From assembly GCA_943788425.1 (NCBI GenBank), contig CALSQF010000011.1, forward strand, positions 55,092 through 119,091: 64,000 nt of DNA, written 5' to 3'. Shown here one piece after another: positions 29,906 through 39,054 of the stretch (position 1 is its first letter; the number at the start of each line of letters is the position of its first letter). Below the pieces are notes generated by a model. It was given only the letters and a program-made list of their open reading frames with translations, was not told the DNA's origin and searched no databases. A program made the position numbers and the translations under genes. This DNA comes from an uncultured Planktomarina sp. Its GTDB lineage: Bacteria; Pseudomonadota; Alphaproteobacteria; Rhodobacterales; Rhodobacteraceae.

Positions 29906-30472
29906 ATGTTTTACCGCGACGAGCGCTTAGCGCTGTTTATTGATGGCGCAAATCTATACGCGGCCGCGAAGTCCTTGGGCTTCGACATCGACTACAAACT
30001 GCTTCGCCAAGAATTCACAAGCCGGGGAAAAATGCTGCGGGCATTCTATTATACCGCGCTTTTGGAGAACGATGAATATTCACCGATTCGACCTTTGGTT
30101 GATTGGCTGAATTACAACGGCTTCACCATGGTCACGAAGGCTGCAAAAGAGTTTACCGACAGCCAAGGCCGTCGAAAAATCAAGGGCAATATGGACATCG
30201 AGTTGACTGTAAACGCCATGGAACTGGCGCCACATGTTGACCATATCGTGCTTTTCTCAGGCGATGGCGACTTCCGGCCTATGGTCGAAAGCGTGCAACG
30301 CCAGGGCGTGCGCGTATCCGTGGTCTCCACAATTCGCAGCCAACCTCCGATGATTGCCGATGAATTGCGGCGCCAATGCGACAATTTCATCGAATTGGAT
30401 GCATTGCGTGACGTGGTTGGTCGCCCAGCGCGCGAAACAGATGACCTTGTGGCCCCGGCGGGAGCCGAATAA
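29906..30472 (+). CDS. NYN domain (LabA/DUF88-like) putative ribonuclease
   Basis: A 188-residue PIN-like NYN protein. It carries ALFIDGANLYAAAK near residue 9, KGNMDIELTVNAME near 93 and VLFSGDGDFRPMVE near 114, giving the acidic residues that bind metal in this nuclease fold. It likely cuts or binds RNA; homologues include LabA and human MARF1-type NYN domains. It precedes ispH by about 60 bases with a strong hairpin in between. The biological target is unknown. Confidence 0.88.
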   Translation: MFYRDERLALFIDGANLYAAAKSLGFDIDYKLLRQEFTSRGKMLRAFYYTALLENDEYSPIRPLVDWLNYNGFTMVTKAAKEFTDSQGRRKIKGNMDIELTVNAMELAPHVDHIVLFSGDGDFRPMVESVQRQGVRVSVVSTIRSQPPMIADELRRQCDNFIELDALRDVVGRPARETDDLVAPAGAE

Positions 30473-30495
30473 TTCGTCCCAAGCTCTGGACGATC

Positions 30496-30524
30496 TTGCT
30501 CGGCACATTTAACGTGCCGAGCAA
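30496..30524 (+). promoter_or_regulatory. Perfect hairpin just before the ispH ribosome binding site
   Basis: TTGCTCGGCAC / GTGCCGAGCAA, 11 paired bases with a 7-base loop. It has no T run, so it is a poor intrinsic terminator. The AAAGGA that serves ispH overlaps the end of its 3' arm, so it could influence ribosome access or protect the mRNA end. Confidence 0.6.
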
Positions 30525-30536
30525 AGGATCGTGACC

Positions 30537-31502
30537 ATGACAAAACCTGAGCTCAAACTGTATCTTGCCGCGCCAAGAGGTTTTTGTGCGGGGGTCGATC
30601 GTGCAATAAAAATCGTCGAAATGGCTCTGAAAAAATGGGGTGCCCCGGTCTTTGTGCGCCACGAGATTGTGCACAATAAATTTGTTGTCGACAGTTTGCG
30701 CGCGCAGGGTGCCATATTCGTGCAAGAGCTGATCGAGTGTCCGGATGATCGCCCAGTAATTTTCTCGGCGCATGGTGTGCCAAAATCTGTTCCAAGCGCC
30801 GCGCAGGCCCGCAATATGATCTATGTCGATGCCACCTGCCCGTTGGTGAGCAAAGTCCACATTGAAGCAGAACGCCACAGTGAGAACGGCCTTCAAATGA
30901 TCATGATTGGCCACGCAGGCCATCCCGAAACAATCGGCACCATGGGGCAATTACCCCATGGCGAAGTGCTGTTGGTGGAAAGCGAAGCGGATGTTGAAAG
31001 CGTCGCCGTGCGTGACCCAGATCGGCTGGCCTATATCACTCAAACCACCCTATCGGTAGATGATACAGCCGGGGTTGTCGCCGCCCTACAACGCCGTTTT
31101 CCAAATATCACTGGACCGCATAAAGAAGACATTTGCTACGCCACGACAAATCGTCAAGAGGCGGTCAAAGCCATTGCCCCGCTCTGCGAGGCGCTTTTGG
31201 TGGTCGGGGCTCCTAATTCTTCCAATTCCAAGCGTCTCGTCGAAGTGGCCTCGCGCGCCGGATGCGGCTATGCGCAATTGGTGCAGCGCGCCACAGATAT
31301 CGACTGGCGCGCTTTAGATGGGGTCAAGACCATCGGCATCACAGCTGGCGCCTCTGCGCCAGATATCTTGATCCAAGAGGTGATCGACGCCTTTTCGGGC
31401 CATTATTCGGTCACAATCAAAACCGTCGAAACCGCAAAAGAAAACGTCAGTTTCAAGGTGCCGCGCATCCTGCGGGAGGTCGGAGCCTCCTCCCATGGCT
31501 GA
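30537..31502 (+). CDS. ispH: 4-hydroxy-3-methylbut-2-enyl diphosphate reductase
   Basis: A 321-residue Fe-S enzyme of the non-mevalonate isoprenoid pathway, making IPP and DMAPP. The three cluster Cys are visible in [12 protein letters not shown] (near residue 18), [12 protein letters not shown] (near 100) and the SNSKRL region after VVGAPNSS (near 225); [12 protein letters not shown] precedes the last. ATG 30537 follows AAAGGA with good spacing; a GTG at 30531 is too close to it. Its 3' end overlaps the methyltransferase gene by 8 bases. Confidence 0.95.
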   Translation: MTKPELKLYLAAPRGFCAGVDRAIKIVEMALKKWGAPVFVRHEIVHNKFVVDSLRAQGAIFVQELIECPDDRPVIFSAHGVPKSVPSAAQARNMIYVDATCPLVSKVHIEAERHSENGLQMIMIGHAGHPETIGTMGQLPHGEVLLVESEADVESVAVRDPDRLAYITQTTLSVDDTAGVVAALQRRFPNITGPHKEDICYATTNRQEAVKAIAPLCEALLVVGAPNSSNSKRLVEVASRAGCGYAQLVQRATDIDWRALDGVKTIGITAGASAPDILIQEVIDAFSGHYSVTIKTVETAKENVSFKVPRILREVGASSHG

Positions 31503-32082
31503 TGCGCAAACGCTCGACGTCTATGACGGCAAAATTGATGATTACCTACGGTTGACCCAAGCACCACCCAGTAAATCATTATTAGCCTTCATCAAAGCTG
31601 TCCCAGCGGGCGGGCGGGTTTTGGATTTGGGCTGTGGACCAGGTCTCGCAGCTGCGGAAATGGCGCGGCACGGCTGCGATGTCGAGGCCATTGATGGCAG
31701 CGCAGAGATGGCTGCTGCTGCCAGCAAACACCCAGGTGTGACGGCGCGGCAGGCCACATTTGATGACTTGCCGTCACAGGCCACATATCATGGCATTTAC
31801 GCCAATTTTTCGCTGCTGCATGCGAAACGCGCTGATTTCAAACGCCATATTCAAGCCTGCTACGCTTCGCTACGCCCCGGCGGGAGTTTTTACCTGGCCA
31901 TGAAACTTGGTACTGGCGAGAGGCGCGATAAGCTCGGGCGCTTTTATACCTATTACACCGCCCAAGAGCTGAAAGATATTTTAACGCAAGCCGGCTTCAC
32001 CCTCACCTTCGAGCGCGAGGGGCAGGAAAAAGGGCTGGCCGGAGATGTGGAACCCTTCATCATGATGGCCGCCCATGCATGA
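31495..32082 (+). CDS. Class I SAM-dependent methyltransferase
   Basis: A 195-residue Rossmann methyltransferase with motif [18 protein letters not shown] near residue 39, the acidic motif [12 protein letters not shown] near 62, and [15 protein letters not shown] in the motif IV position. The C-terminal part ([18 protein letters not shown]) is typical of methyltransferase type 11. The substrate is not apparent. It is translationally coupled to ispH before and rnhA after (8-base overlaps at both ends). Confidence 0.85.
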   Translation: MADAQTLDVYDGKIDDYLRLTQAPPSKSLLAFIKAVPAGGRVLDLGCGPGLAAAEMARHGCDVEAIDGSAEMAAAASKHPGVTARQATFDDLPSQATYHGIYANFSLLHAKRADFKRHIQACYASLRPGGSFYLAMKLGTGERRDKLGRFYTYYTAQELKDILTQAGFTLTFEREGQEKGLAGDVEPFIMMAAHA

Positions 32083-32527
32083 TCTAATCGCCTATACCGA
32101 CGGTGCCTGCAGTGGCAATCCCGGCCCAGGCGGCTGGGGTGTGGTGATGCAGGCCAAAACGGGCGACACGGTGACTAAGCAGCGCGAACTCAAAGGCGGG
32201 GCGAAAGAGACAACCAACAATCGTATGGAGCTCATGGCGGCGATCTCCGCTCTTGAAGCCCTGTCCCGACGCTCGGCAATCACAATCGTCACCGACAGCG
32301 TTTACGTCAAAGATGGCGTTACCAAATGGATTTTCGGCTGGAAGAAAAACGGCTGGAAAACCGCGGCAAAAAAGCCGGTCAAGAATGAAGACCTCTGGAA
32401 ACAATTGGATGCCGCCCAAGCTCGGCATCAGGTCACTTGGGAGTGGGTCAAGGGCCATGCGGGGCATCCGCAAAACGAATTAGCCGATGAAATGGCCCGT
32501 GCCGGCATGGCACCATTCAAGGACTAG
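32075..32527 (+). CDS. rnhA: Ribonuclease HI
   Basis: A 150-residue enzyme that removes RNA from RNA-DNA hybrids. The catalytic residues are in [17 protein letters not shown] (Asp10 type), [14 protein letters not shown] (Glu48 type), [11 protein letters not shown] (Asp70 type) and the final [15 protein letters not shown]. It overlaps the methyltransferase gene and probably shares the ispH transcript. Confidence 0.96.
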   Translation: MHDLIAYTDGACSGNPGPGGWGVVMQAKTGDTVTKQRELKGGAKETTNNRMELMAAISALEALSRRSAITIVTDSVYVKDGVTKWIFGWKKNGWKTAAKKPVKNEDLWKQLDAAQARHQVTWEWVKGHAGHPQNELADEMARAGMAPFKD

Positions 32528-32550
32528 GTCCGCAGGGCAGAAAGCACGAA

Positions 32551-32787
32551 ATGTATAATAAACGAAAACTCACCTCCGTTTTTGAAATCTCTGGATCAGT
32601 TTTGGCGATGGTCTACGCGTTACTCATTGCCTCGAATACAGGCAATGAAATTTTAGGGTTCTCCCTGCTGTTCATCTCAGCCAGCCTTTTTGCCGCCTGG
32701 GCTGTGATTGACCGCCGTTGGACCTTTTTGCTGCTTCAGGCCTTCTACGCCGGATCCGCCATCATCGGCCTGATCCGCTGGGCTTAG
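32551..32787 (+). CDS. Small membrane protein (78 aa), unknown function
   Basis: Three hydrophobic segments follow a short basic N-terminus: [34 protein letters not shown] and [17 protein letters not shown]. The size and layout resemble short inner membrane proteins with a SemiSWEET-like triple helix, but no motif allows a name. It begins 23 bases after rnhA, likely on the same transcript, and its stop overlaps the convergent fmt stop by 4 bases. Confidence 0.7.
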   Translation: MYNKRKLTSVFEISGSVLAMVYALLIASNTGNEILGFSLLFISASLFAAWAVIDRRWTFLLLQAFYAGSAIIGLIRWA

Positions 32788-33683
32788 GTGAGCTGTTCGG
32801 GCAGAGCATGGCCTTGTAGAAACTCAGCGGCGGTTTGCGCGGTTTTGCCCGCCAGTTGCAGCCGCGTGATGATCACTGATCCCTGACCGCAGGCCACTTC
32901 AAACCCACCAAACACCTGCCCCGGGGCACCAGAGCCTTGGCCCGTTTGGGAGGCCAAAAGTTTCATCCGCTGTCCCGCCAGTTCACACCAGGCACCGGGA
33001 AAGAGAGACAGGGCGCGAATTTGCCGGTCCACCTCAAGCGCCGGCCGCGTCCAGTCAATGCGTGCCTCAGATTTGTCGATTTTCTGTGCATAGCAAATGT
33101 TGACATCAGGTTGCACTTCGGGCGGATGACCCGGCAAATCGGCCAAAACATCCACAATCGCCGCAGCGCCCAGCGCGGCAAGGCGATCATGCAGCTCGGC
33201 TGTGGTCTCTTGCGCCGCAATATCCAGCGCGCGGCGCAGACGCACCGGCCCGGTGTCCAGACCCGCATCCATCTGCATGATACACACCCCAGTCTGCGCA
33301 TCCCCAGCCATAATTGCCCTATGCATCGGCGCCGCACCGCGCCAACGCGGCAGAAGGCTGGCATGAATATTCAAACATCCAAAGTGCGGGGCATCCAAAA
33401 GCACTTGTGGCAAGATCAACCCGTAAGCCACCACCACGGCGATATCCGCCTCAAGAGCCGCAAAATTGGCCAGTTCAGCCGGATCACGGAAGTTTTTAGG
33501 TGTAAAGACCGTCCATCCTTGGCACTCGGCATAGGCTTGCATCGGCGACGGACGACGTTTTTGCCCCCGGCCGGATTTGCGCGGCGGTTGGCTGTAGACA
33601 GCTGCGATCTCATGCCCCGCCTCAGCCAAGGCCCGCAAAGCGGCGATCGAAAAATCGGGCGTGCCCATAAAGACTACGCGCAT
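32784..33683 (-). CDS. fmt: Methionyl-tRNA formyltransferase
   Basis: A 299-residue enzyme with [17 protein letters not shown] at the start, [17 protein letters not shown] near residue 92, the formyl-folate site [15 protein letters not shown] (Asn-x-His) near 109 and [11 protein letters not shown], followed by the OB-like C-terminal domain. It formylates initiator Met-tRNA. It overlaps the degenerate deformylase gene upstream by 10 bases, in the usual def-fmt order. Confidence 0.96.
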   Translation of the reverse strand: MRVVFMGTPDFSIAALRALAEAGHEIAAVYSQPPRKSGRGQKRRPSPMQAYAECQGWTVFTPKNFRDPAELANFAALEADIAVVVAYGLILPQVLLDAPHFGCLNIHASLLPRWRGAAPMHRAIMAGDAQTGVCIMQMDAGLDTGPVRLRRALDIAAQETTAELHDRLAALGAAAIVDVLADLPGHPPEVQPDVNICYAQKIDKSEARIDWTRPALEVDRQIRALSLFPGAWCELAGQRMKLLASQTGQGSGAPGQVFGGFEVACGQGSVIITRLQLAGKTAQTAAEFLQGHALPEQLT

Positions 33684-34168
33684 AGTTTTCGAGCCTTTTT
33701 GATCAGCATATCGCGCTTGAGCTTGGAGAGATTGTCAAAATACATCCGCCCATTGAGGTGATCGACTTGATGGAGCATCGAGCGGGCCCAGAGGCCAACC
33801 AGATCTTTTTCCTGGCAAGCGCCAGCTTCGTCCATATAGCGCACCGTCACGCCGCGCGGGCGTTTGATCTGCGCGGAGACATAGGGCAGATTAGGGCTGG
33901 CCTCTTCGCCCATCTCAAGCTTGGCAGATACGTGCAGTATCTCGGGATTGGCCATGCGCAGAACCTCGCCGCGCGCCAAAGAGGCATCCACCACCGCCAA
34001 CCGCAACCCAATGCCCAATTGCGGCGCGGCCAAACCGACGCCAGGCATAGCTTCCATCTCCGCAATCATATCGCGCCAAATCTCTTCAATTTCCGGGCTG
34101 ATTTTCTCAATCGGGTCTGCGGGCCGTCGCAAGCAAGGGTGCGGCCAAGGCACAAGGCTTCGGCTCAT
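33674..34168 (-). CDS. Peptide-deformylase-like protein lacking catalytic residues
   Basis: A 164-residue protein with the deformylase fold. It keeps motif I ([13 protein letters not shown]) near residue 43, but motif II (EGCLS in active enzymes) is replaced by EEASPNLP, so the metal-binding Cys is gone, and motif III HExDH reads HQVDH, so the catalytic Glu is Gln. It therefore should not bind iron normally or deformylate peptides. It is nonetheless open from start to stop and overlaps both def (4 bases) and fmt (10 bases), which argues for a kept non-catalytic or altered role rather than decay. Confidence 0.88.
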   Translation of the reverse strand: MSRSLVPWPHPCLRRPADPIEKISPEIEEIWRDMIAEMEAMPGVGLAAPQLGIGLRLAVVDASLARGEVLRMANPEILHVSAKLEMGEEASPNLPYVSAQIKRPRGVTVRYMDEAGACQEKDLVGLWARSMLHQVDHLNGRMYFDNLSKLKRDMLIKKARKLCA

Positions 34169-34686
34169 GACCGGGCCTGCTCACGTTTGAATTTCTGCAT
34201 CTTACGGGTGATAAGTTGGCGGCGCATCGGTTTGAAGTAATCAATGAACAGCTTGCCGTTCAGATGATCCAGCTCATGCTGCGCGCAAGTGGCCCAAAGC
34301 CCATCGAATCTTTGTGTATGGGTTTTCCCGTCGAGGCCCAGCCATTGCATGTCAATTTCGGCAGGCCGTTCCACCTCACCATATTGCTCTGGAATGGACA
34401 GGCAGCCCTCTTCATAGGTGCTCAACTCCTCAGAGACCCAGGTGATGACCGGATTCATCAGAACCATCGGCGCTGGTGCGGCCCCTTCCTCTTTCACGCA
34501 ATCCATAACGAACACGCGGCTCATCACGCCGATTTGCGGCGCAGCCAATCCGATGCCCGGTGCATCATACATGGTTTCAAGCATATCCTCAGCCAAATGC
34601 TCAATAGCGGGGGTCACCTCAGCCACGGGCGCCGCCGTCTTTTTCAAGCGCGGATCGGGATGGATTATTATGGGGCGTATTGTCAT
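34165..34686 (-). CDS. def: Peptide deformylase
   Basis: A 173-residue active-type deformylase with all three motifs: GIGLAAPQIG (motif I), EEGCLSIPEQYG (motif II with the metal Cys) and QHELDHLNG (motif III, two His and the catalytic Glu). It removes the formyl group from new N-termini. I start it at MTIRPII, the normal N-terminus of the family; a longer reading to 34872 is opposite the malY gene and is not credible. It is followed by the degenerate paralogue and fmt. Confidence 0.96.
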   Translation of the reverse strand: MTIRPIIIHPDPRLKKTAAPVAEVTPAIEHLAEDMLETMYDAPGIGLAAPQIGVMSRVFVMDCVKEEGAAPAPMVLMNPVITWVSEELSTYEEGCLSIPEQYGEVERPAEIDMQWLGLDGKTHTQRFDGLWATCAQHELDHLNGKLFIDYFKPMRRQLITRKMQKFKREQARS

Positions 34687-34825
34687 AACGGTGTGATATT
34701 CAATGCCGACCCATAGCGCAATTGCCGCATCAAAGATTCTTGCCGCAATTTGCGTGCCAGCTCTACCCAGCGCTTGATCTTTAGCCTTTTCACAGTAACC
34801 TTGCGCGAAAATATTAGGATTTTCC

Positions 34826-35992
34826 ATGACCTTTGACACCCAGATTGACCGCCGCAACACCCACTCCTCCAAATGGGATATGATGGAGCCGCTCTATGGC
34901 GTATCGCCCGACGATGGTTTGGCAATGTGGGTGGCGGATATGGATTTTCGTCCGCCAGAAGCGGTGGCAAACAGTCTGGCTAGGCTTACAGAGCATGGGA
35001 TCTACGGCTATTTTGGCGATGATAGCAAATATCTCGACGCTATTGCCTGGTGGATGAAACATCGTCACGGCTGGGAGGTGCCCCGCGGCGGTATTTTCAC
35101 CACCCATGGGCTGGTGAATGGCACGGCGCTTTGTGTGGATACGTTCACAGAGCCAGGCGACGGCGTGGTTCTATTCACCCCGGTCTATCATTCCTTCGCC
35201 AAAGTGATCCGCGCCAATGACCGCGAGGTGATCGAATTGCCACTGGTGCAAAACAATGGCCGCTATGAGATGGATTTCGACAGCTATGACGCCGCCCTGC
35301 CGCCCCATGCGAAAATGGTCATCCTTTGCTCGCCGCATAATCCTGGCGGGCGGGTATGGAGCCACGCGGAACTTCAACAGGTGGCAGAATTTTGCATCAA
35401 ACATGATCTGCTTTTGGTCAGTGATGAAATCCACCACGATCTGACCTTCGGCGCGAAACACACAGCCATGGCACTGATTGACGGAATTTCAGATCGCTTG
35501 ATTATGATGACTGCGGCGAGCAAGACCTTCAATATTGCAGGGGGGCATTCGGGCAATGTTATCATTGAAGATCCAAATTTACGCGCCCGTTTTGCCAAAC
35601 GGACGCAGGCGCTCGGACTGTCCCCAAATTCCTTTGGCCTGCATATGATTACCGCAGCCTATTCGCCAAAAGGGGCGCAATGGGTGGATGAATTGCTGGT
35701 CTACCTCGATGGAAACCGCAAGATTTTCGACGCTGGGATCAATGCCATTCCCGGCTTAACATCCATGCCTCTTGAAGCCACCTATCTGGCGTGGGTGGAT
35801 GTCTCTGGCACGGGCATGCCTTTACAGGAGGCCATCGATCGGGTGCAAAAACGGGCCAAAATCGCCGTCAACCACGGGCCAACCTTCGGCACAGGTGGCG
35901 AAAGCTTCCTGCGCTTTAACATCGGCACGCAGCGCGCCAATGTCGAGCGGGCGGTTGCAGCCATGCAGGAGGCTTTTTCGGATCTCCAATAG
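34826..35992 (+). CDS. MalY/PatB-type PLP enzyme (probable cystathionine beta-lyase)
   Basis: A 388-residue class II aminotransferase-fold protein. Marks are MWVADMDFRPPEAV near residue 34, PHNPGGRVW near 171, SDEIHHDLTF near 202 and the PLP lysine in TAASKTFNIAGGHSGN near 230. MalY/PatB proteins cleave cystathionine or cysteine conjugates, giving pyruvate, ammonia and a thiol; some act as aminotransferases. It is divergent from def and convergent with the hypothetical gene after it. The precise substrate is uncertain. Confidence 0.88.
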   Translation: MTFDTQIDRRNTHSSKWDMMEPLYGVSPDDGLAMWVADMDFRPPEAVANSLARLTEHGIYGYFGDDSKYLDAIAWWMKHRHGWEVPRGGIFTTHGLVNGTALCVDTFTEPGDGVVLFTPVYHSFAKVIRANDREVIELPLVQNNGRYEMDFDSYDAALPPHAKMVILCSPHNPGGRVWSHAELQQVAEFCIKHDLLLVSDEIHHDLTFGAKHTAMALIDGISDRLIMMTAASKTFNIAGGHSGNVIIEDPNLRARFAKRTQALGLSPNSFGLHMITAAYSPKGAQWVDELLVYLDGNRKIFDAGINAIPGLTSMPLEATYLAWVDVSGTGMPLQEAIDRVQKRAKIAVNHGPTFGTGGESFLRFNIGTQRANVERAVAAMQEAFSDLQ

Positions 35993-36004
35993 CCGCCAGT
36001 CAGG

Positions 36005-36355
36005 TTAACTGCGGCCAATCAAGGCCACAGGCTTATTGGCATCCCGCTCAAAGTCCAGTGGCGCACTGTCAACGGCACGGGTGTTGCGCTTGAACTCATA
36101 GCGCATCTCCCCGCCCTCTTCCTCAGAGGCGACGATCAAACATTGATACAGATGGCGGCTGCCGTCGTAGAGGTCCACAAGACCGCGCAACTGCGGCGCA
36201 TCTTGCAAGTCCACTGAAAATCCGCTGTCCCAATATTTCAGAACCGTAAAAATCTCCGTGCCGGCCTGCACCCGCAATCGGCTCTTCTTTCGCAGCGCCT
36301 GCTTACGGGCCGCTTCCAAACCCTCCGCCACTTCTTTCGGCAAAAATGTTGTCAT
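36005..36355 (-). CDS. Conserved hypothetical protein (116 aa)
   Basis: A soluble 116-residue protein with a basic N-terminal helix (AARKQALRKKSRLRV), a beta-rich centre (FTVLKYWDSGFSVDL, GLVDLYDGSRHLYQCLIV) and a charged tail. It looks like a compact single-domain protein but I do not recognise a named family. It lies between malY and the cob operon with about 90 bases to cobM, and its own ribosome binding site (GGAG) precedes the ATG. No function is proposed. Confidence 0.65.
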   Translation of the reverse strand: MTTFLPKEVAEGLEAARKQALRKKSRLRVQAGTEIFTVLKYWDSGFSVDLQDAPQLRGLVDLYDGSRHLYQCLIVASEEEGGEMRYEFKRNTRAVDSAPLDFERDANKPVALIGRS

Positions 36356-36442
36356 TTTAACATCTCCTTAACCAATAGCCTGCGCGGGAAAACCGCGACG
36401 GTCAAGGCAGTCACTAAAATGTGAAGCGTTTTTTGAAGGCGC

Positions 36443-37216
36443 TCAAGCCGCCGGAGTTTTGCGATTGCGCAGCACATGTTCCATATCTGGATGATAGAGC
36501 GCAGAATCCACAAAATCTTGCTGCTCTTTCAGCGCAGGCCCCACCAAGATCAAGGCTGTTCGGGTGATTTTCGCATCCCGCACTTTCTTGCGAATATCGC
36601 TAAGAGTGCTACGGATGATGATCTGATCGGGCCAACTGGCCCGGTAAGCGACCACGACCGGGCAATCGGCCCCGTAATGCGGGATTAAAACCCTTTCAAT
36701 CTCACGCATATTGCGAATCGCGAGGTGAATTGCGAGCGTTGCGCCAGAGATGGCAAAATTCTCAAGGGTCTCCCCAGCAGGCATGGAGGTCGACTTCATC
36801 GACATACGCGTCAAAACAATCGACTGGGCAATCTCAGGAATCGTCAACTCTTGCCCCAGGGCGGCCGCAACGGCGGTATAGGCTGGCACGCCGGGAATAA
36901 TTTCATAGTCAATGCCATCGGCACGCAGGCGGCGAATTTGCTCCGCAATCGCGCCATAGAGTGACGGATCCCCAGAATGCACCCGCGCCACATCCTGCCC
37001 TTTGGCATGGGCGGCCAGAATTGCCGCATGGGTCTCATCTAATGTCATGGGCGCAGTGTCCAGAACACGCGCATCTTTGGGCGCGCAGGCCACAACCTCC
37101 TCCGGCACCAAAGACCCGGCATAAAGGCATACGGGACATGCACCAATGATCCGCGCAGCTTTCAGGGTCAAAAGTTCAGGATCCCCGGGCCCCGCTCCGA
37201 TGAAAAAGACTGTCAT
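36443..37216 (-). CDS. cobM: Precorrin-4 C11-methyltransferase
   Basis: A 257-residue SAM methyltransferase of the tetrapyrrole family: FIGAGPGDPELLTLKA at the start, VARVHSGDPSLYGAIAEQI near residue 76 and EIIPGVPAYTAVAA near 105. The lengthy MSMKSTSMPAGETL stretch is typical of CobM/CbiF. It methylates C11 during corrin ring formation. It is the last gene of the minus-strand cob operon and overlaps cbiG-cobJ by 4 bases. Confidence 0.95.
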   Translation of the reverse strand: MTVFFIGAGPGDPELLTLKAARIIGACPVCLYAGSLVPEEVVACAPKDARVLDTAPMTLDETHAAILAAHAKGQDVARVHSGDPSLYGAIAEQIRRLRADGIDYEIIPGVPAYTAVAAALGQELTIPEIAQSIVLTRMSMKSTSMPAGETLENFAISGATLAIHLAIRNMREIERVLIPHYGADCPVVVAYRASWPDQIIIRSTLSDIRKKVRDAKITRTALILVGPALKEQQDFVDSALYHPDMEHVLRNRKTPAA

Positions 37217-39054
37217 CTGCTGTTTCCTTCTTTCATGGGGGCCAAATCCCCATCAATCTTGCGCGCATAGCCGCGCGGGGTAAACATACGAGGCCCTTCG
37301 CCCAACTGCGCCAGGCGCGAATTTGACGAGCCAATCAGCACCACTGTCAGCATATCCACCTCATCCACCTGCAAATCCTCCAGGCGGCGATAGCGAATAT
37401 GTTCCTCAGGCCGCCCCAATGAGCTGGCCAGCATCACCGGCGTATCGGCCGGGCGATGTTGCAACAAAATATCGCGCGCCTCTAACAAAAGCGTGCGTCG
37501 GGTTTTGGAGACGGGATTATAGAAGGCGATGACAAAATCCCCCTCAGCCGCCGCTTGCAAGCGCCGCAGAATATCGGCGCGTGGTGTGAGCAGATCTGAC
37601 AATGATATCGTACAAAAATCATGGCCCAATGGCGCCCCAGCGCGTGCAGCCGCCCCTTGCAGGGCAGAAACCCCCGGCGAGCAAACAACATCCACGCGGC
37701 GGGCCGCATCGCTCACGCCCATTTGATCGGCTGGACGGTCCAGCAATTCAAAAACCAAGGCGCCCATGGCATAAATGCCCGCATCCCCAGAACAGACCAA
37801 GGCGACGTTCTTGCCAAGCCCCGCCTGTTCCAGCGCATAGCGACAGCGTGCCTCTTCACCGCCCAGGGGGAAATCGGACCGCTCTTTGCATGCGGCCAGC
37901 GGGCCCAACAGATCGATATAAAGCCCATAGCCGACAAGCTCCTGCGCATCGGCAATCAAGCGCGACACCTCCGGCGTGCGCCAAGCCGCCTGGCCTGGCC
38001 CAATCCCAACCACCGACAGACGACCACGGGCAGAGCCGCGTAAATCTGACAGGGGCATATCCGCCAAACCAAGCGCCACCGTCGCATTCGCGGTCTTACG
38101 CTTTTGCACCCACAGCTTGCCCTCAGAGCCGAGCTGCGCCAAGGCCGCCCCTTCTGACACGCCATGACAGCCTACCTCGGCGAATACCACGTCAGAGGGC
38201 GTGGCCAAACGGGGGGCTTCCGCCTCCAGCGCCTCTGCGGAAAAAAGCCGCAAAGGCGCGTTCAACTGCCGGGCAAGCTCCAAGATTGCAGGCTCATCTG
38301 CCTTGAGCGAAATCGTGTTGATAGAGTGCACCGCCGCATCGCAGACCCCCGCCTCATTGAGGGCAGTACGCACCAAATCGGCCAATTCCTGTGGCGGACA
38401 ATTGCGTGCGCAGCCCACCCCGATGGTCACGCGCTTCGGCGCAAATTGCAGGTGATGGGGGCCCAAATCGCTTTGCGGCGTCATATCACAGCTCAACTTC
38501 ACCGCATCGCCCGCCGGCATATCTGCCAACCACGTCGCTTGAGCAGCCTCTGCCCCCGAGAGCGCCACACCGCAGCCGGATAACAGCGCCGCCATTGCGC
38601 CCTTGGCATCTTGCGGATTGGCCAAAGCCCAACCCTCGGGTGGTTCATCCAAAGACACACCCAGTGACACATCCCCCGCCGTCGTCACAGCAGCCGTGCT
38701 GTCCAGAGCCTCAGCAATCTTGCGCGCCAGACGGTTGGCCCCACGATGCCCCCCCAAAAGCGGCACGACGACCGATCCATCATCGGCCACGGAAACCACC
38801 GGTGGCTCTTGGGTTTTATCGCTCAGCAGGGGGGCCACGGCGCGGATCAAAATCCCACTGGCACAGACTCCCACAATCGGAGTCCCTGCTGCGAAAAGAT
38901 TACGCGCATGATCCAAAGCATTGTCAAAAAAAGCATCCGCCTGCCCCACGCGACCTCTACGGCCGTGAAGCGGCGCATCCAGCGCCTGCGCGATCGACTG
39001 AGCCACGGCAAGACCAGAGGCATTCAGCGCCAAAACAATAGGGGTTAGAGCCAT
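37213..39054 (-). CDS. cobJ: Fused cobalt-precorrin-5A hydrolase (CbiG) and precorrin-3B C17-methyltransferase (CobJ)
   Basis: A 613-residue fusion. Residues 1 to about 330 are CbiG-like: GVCASGILIRAVAPLL, VVPLLGGHRGANRLAR and the C-terminal CobE/CbiG domain with TIGVGCARNCPPQEL and AEVGCHGVSEGAAL. Residues from about 355 are CobJ: RLSVVGIGPGQAAWRTPEV, VALVCSGDAGIYAMGAL, VVCSPGVSALQGAAARAGAP and DFVIAFYNPVSKTR. CobJ contracts the ring with C17 methylation, while CbiG opens the lactone and removes the C20 unit in the oxygen-independent route. I start at MALTPIVLAL, which overlaps cobI by 10 bases; a longer reading is opposite-frame noise. Confidence 0.93.
   Translation of the reverse strand: MALTPIVLALNASGLAVAQSIAQALDAPLHGRRGRVGQADAFFDNALDHARNLFAAGTPIVGVCASGILIRAVAPLLSDKTQEPPVVSVADDGSVVVPLLGGHRGANRLARKIAEALDSTAAVTTAGDVSLGVSLDEPPEGWALANPQDAKGAMAALLSGCGVALSGAEAAQATWLADMPAGDAVKLSCDMTPQSDLGPHHLQFAPKRVTIGVGCARNCPPQELADLVRTALNEAGVCDAAVHSINTISLKADEPAILELARQLNAPLRLFSAEALEAEAPRLATPSDVVFAEVGCHGVSEGAALAQLGSEGKLWVQKRKTANATVALGLADMPLSDLRGSARGRLSVVGIGPGQAAWRTPEVSRLIADAQELVGYGLYIDLLGPLAACKERSDFPLGGEEARCRYALEQAGLGKNVALVCSGDAGIYAMGALVFELLDRPADQMGVSDAARRVDVVCSPGVSALQGAAARAGAPLGHDFCTISLSDLLTPRADILRRLQAAAEGDFVIAFYNPVSKTRRTLLLEARDILLQHRPADTPVMLASSLGRPEEHIRYRRLEDLQVDEVDMLTVVLIGSSNSRLAQLGEGPRMFTPRGYARKIDGDLAPMKEGNSR

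Noticed and set aside
34687-34872. Longer N-terminus of the peptide deformylase
   Set aside because: It overlaps malY on the other strand, has no family similarity and the normal deformylase start MTIRPII is available at 34686.
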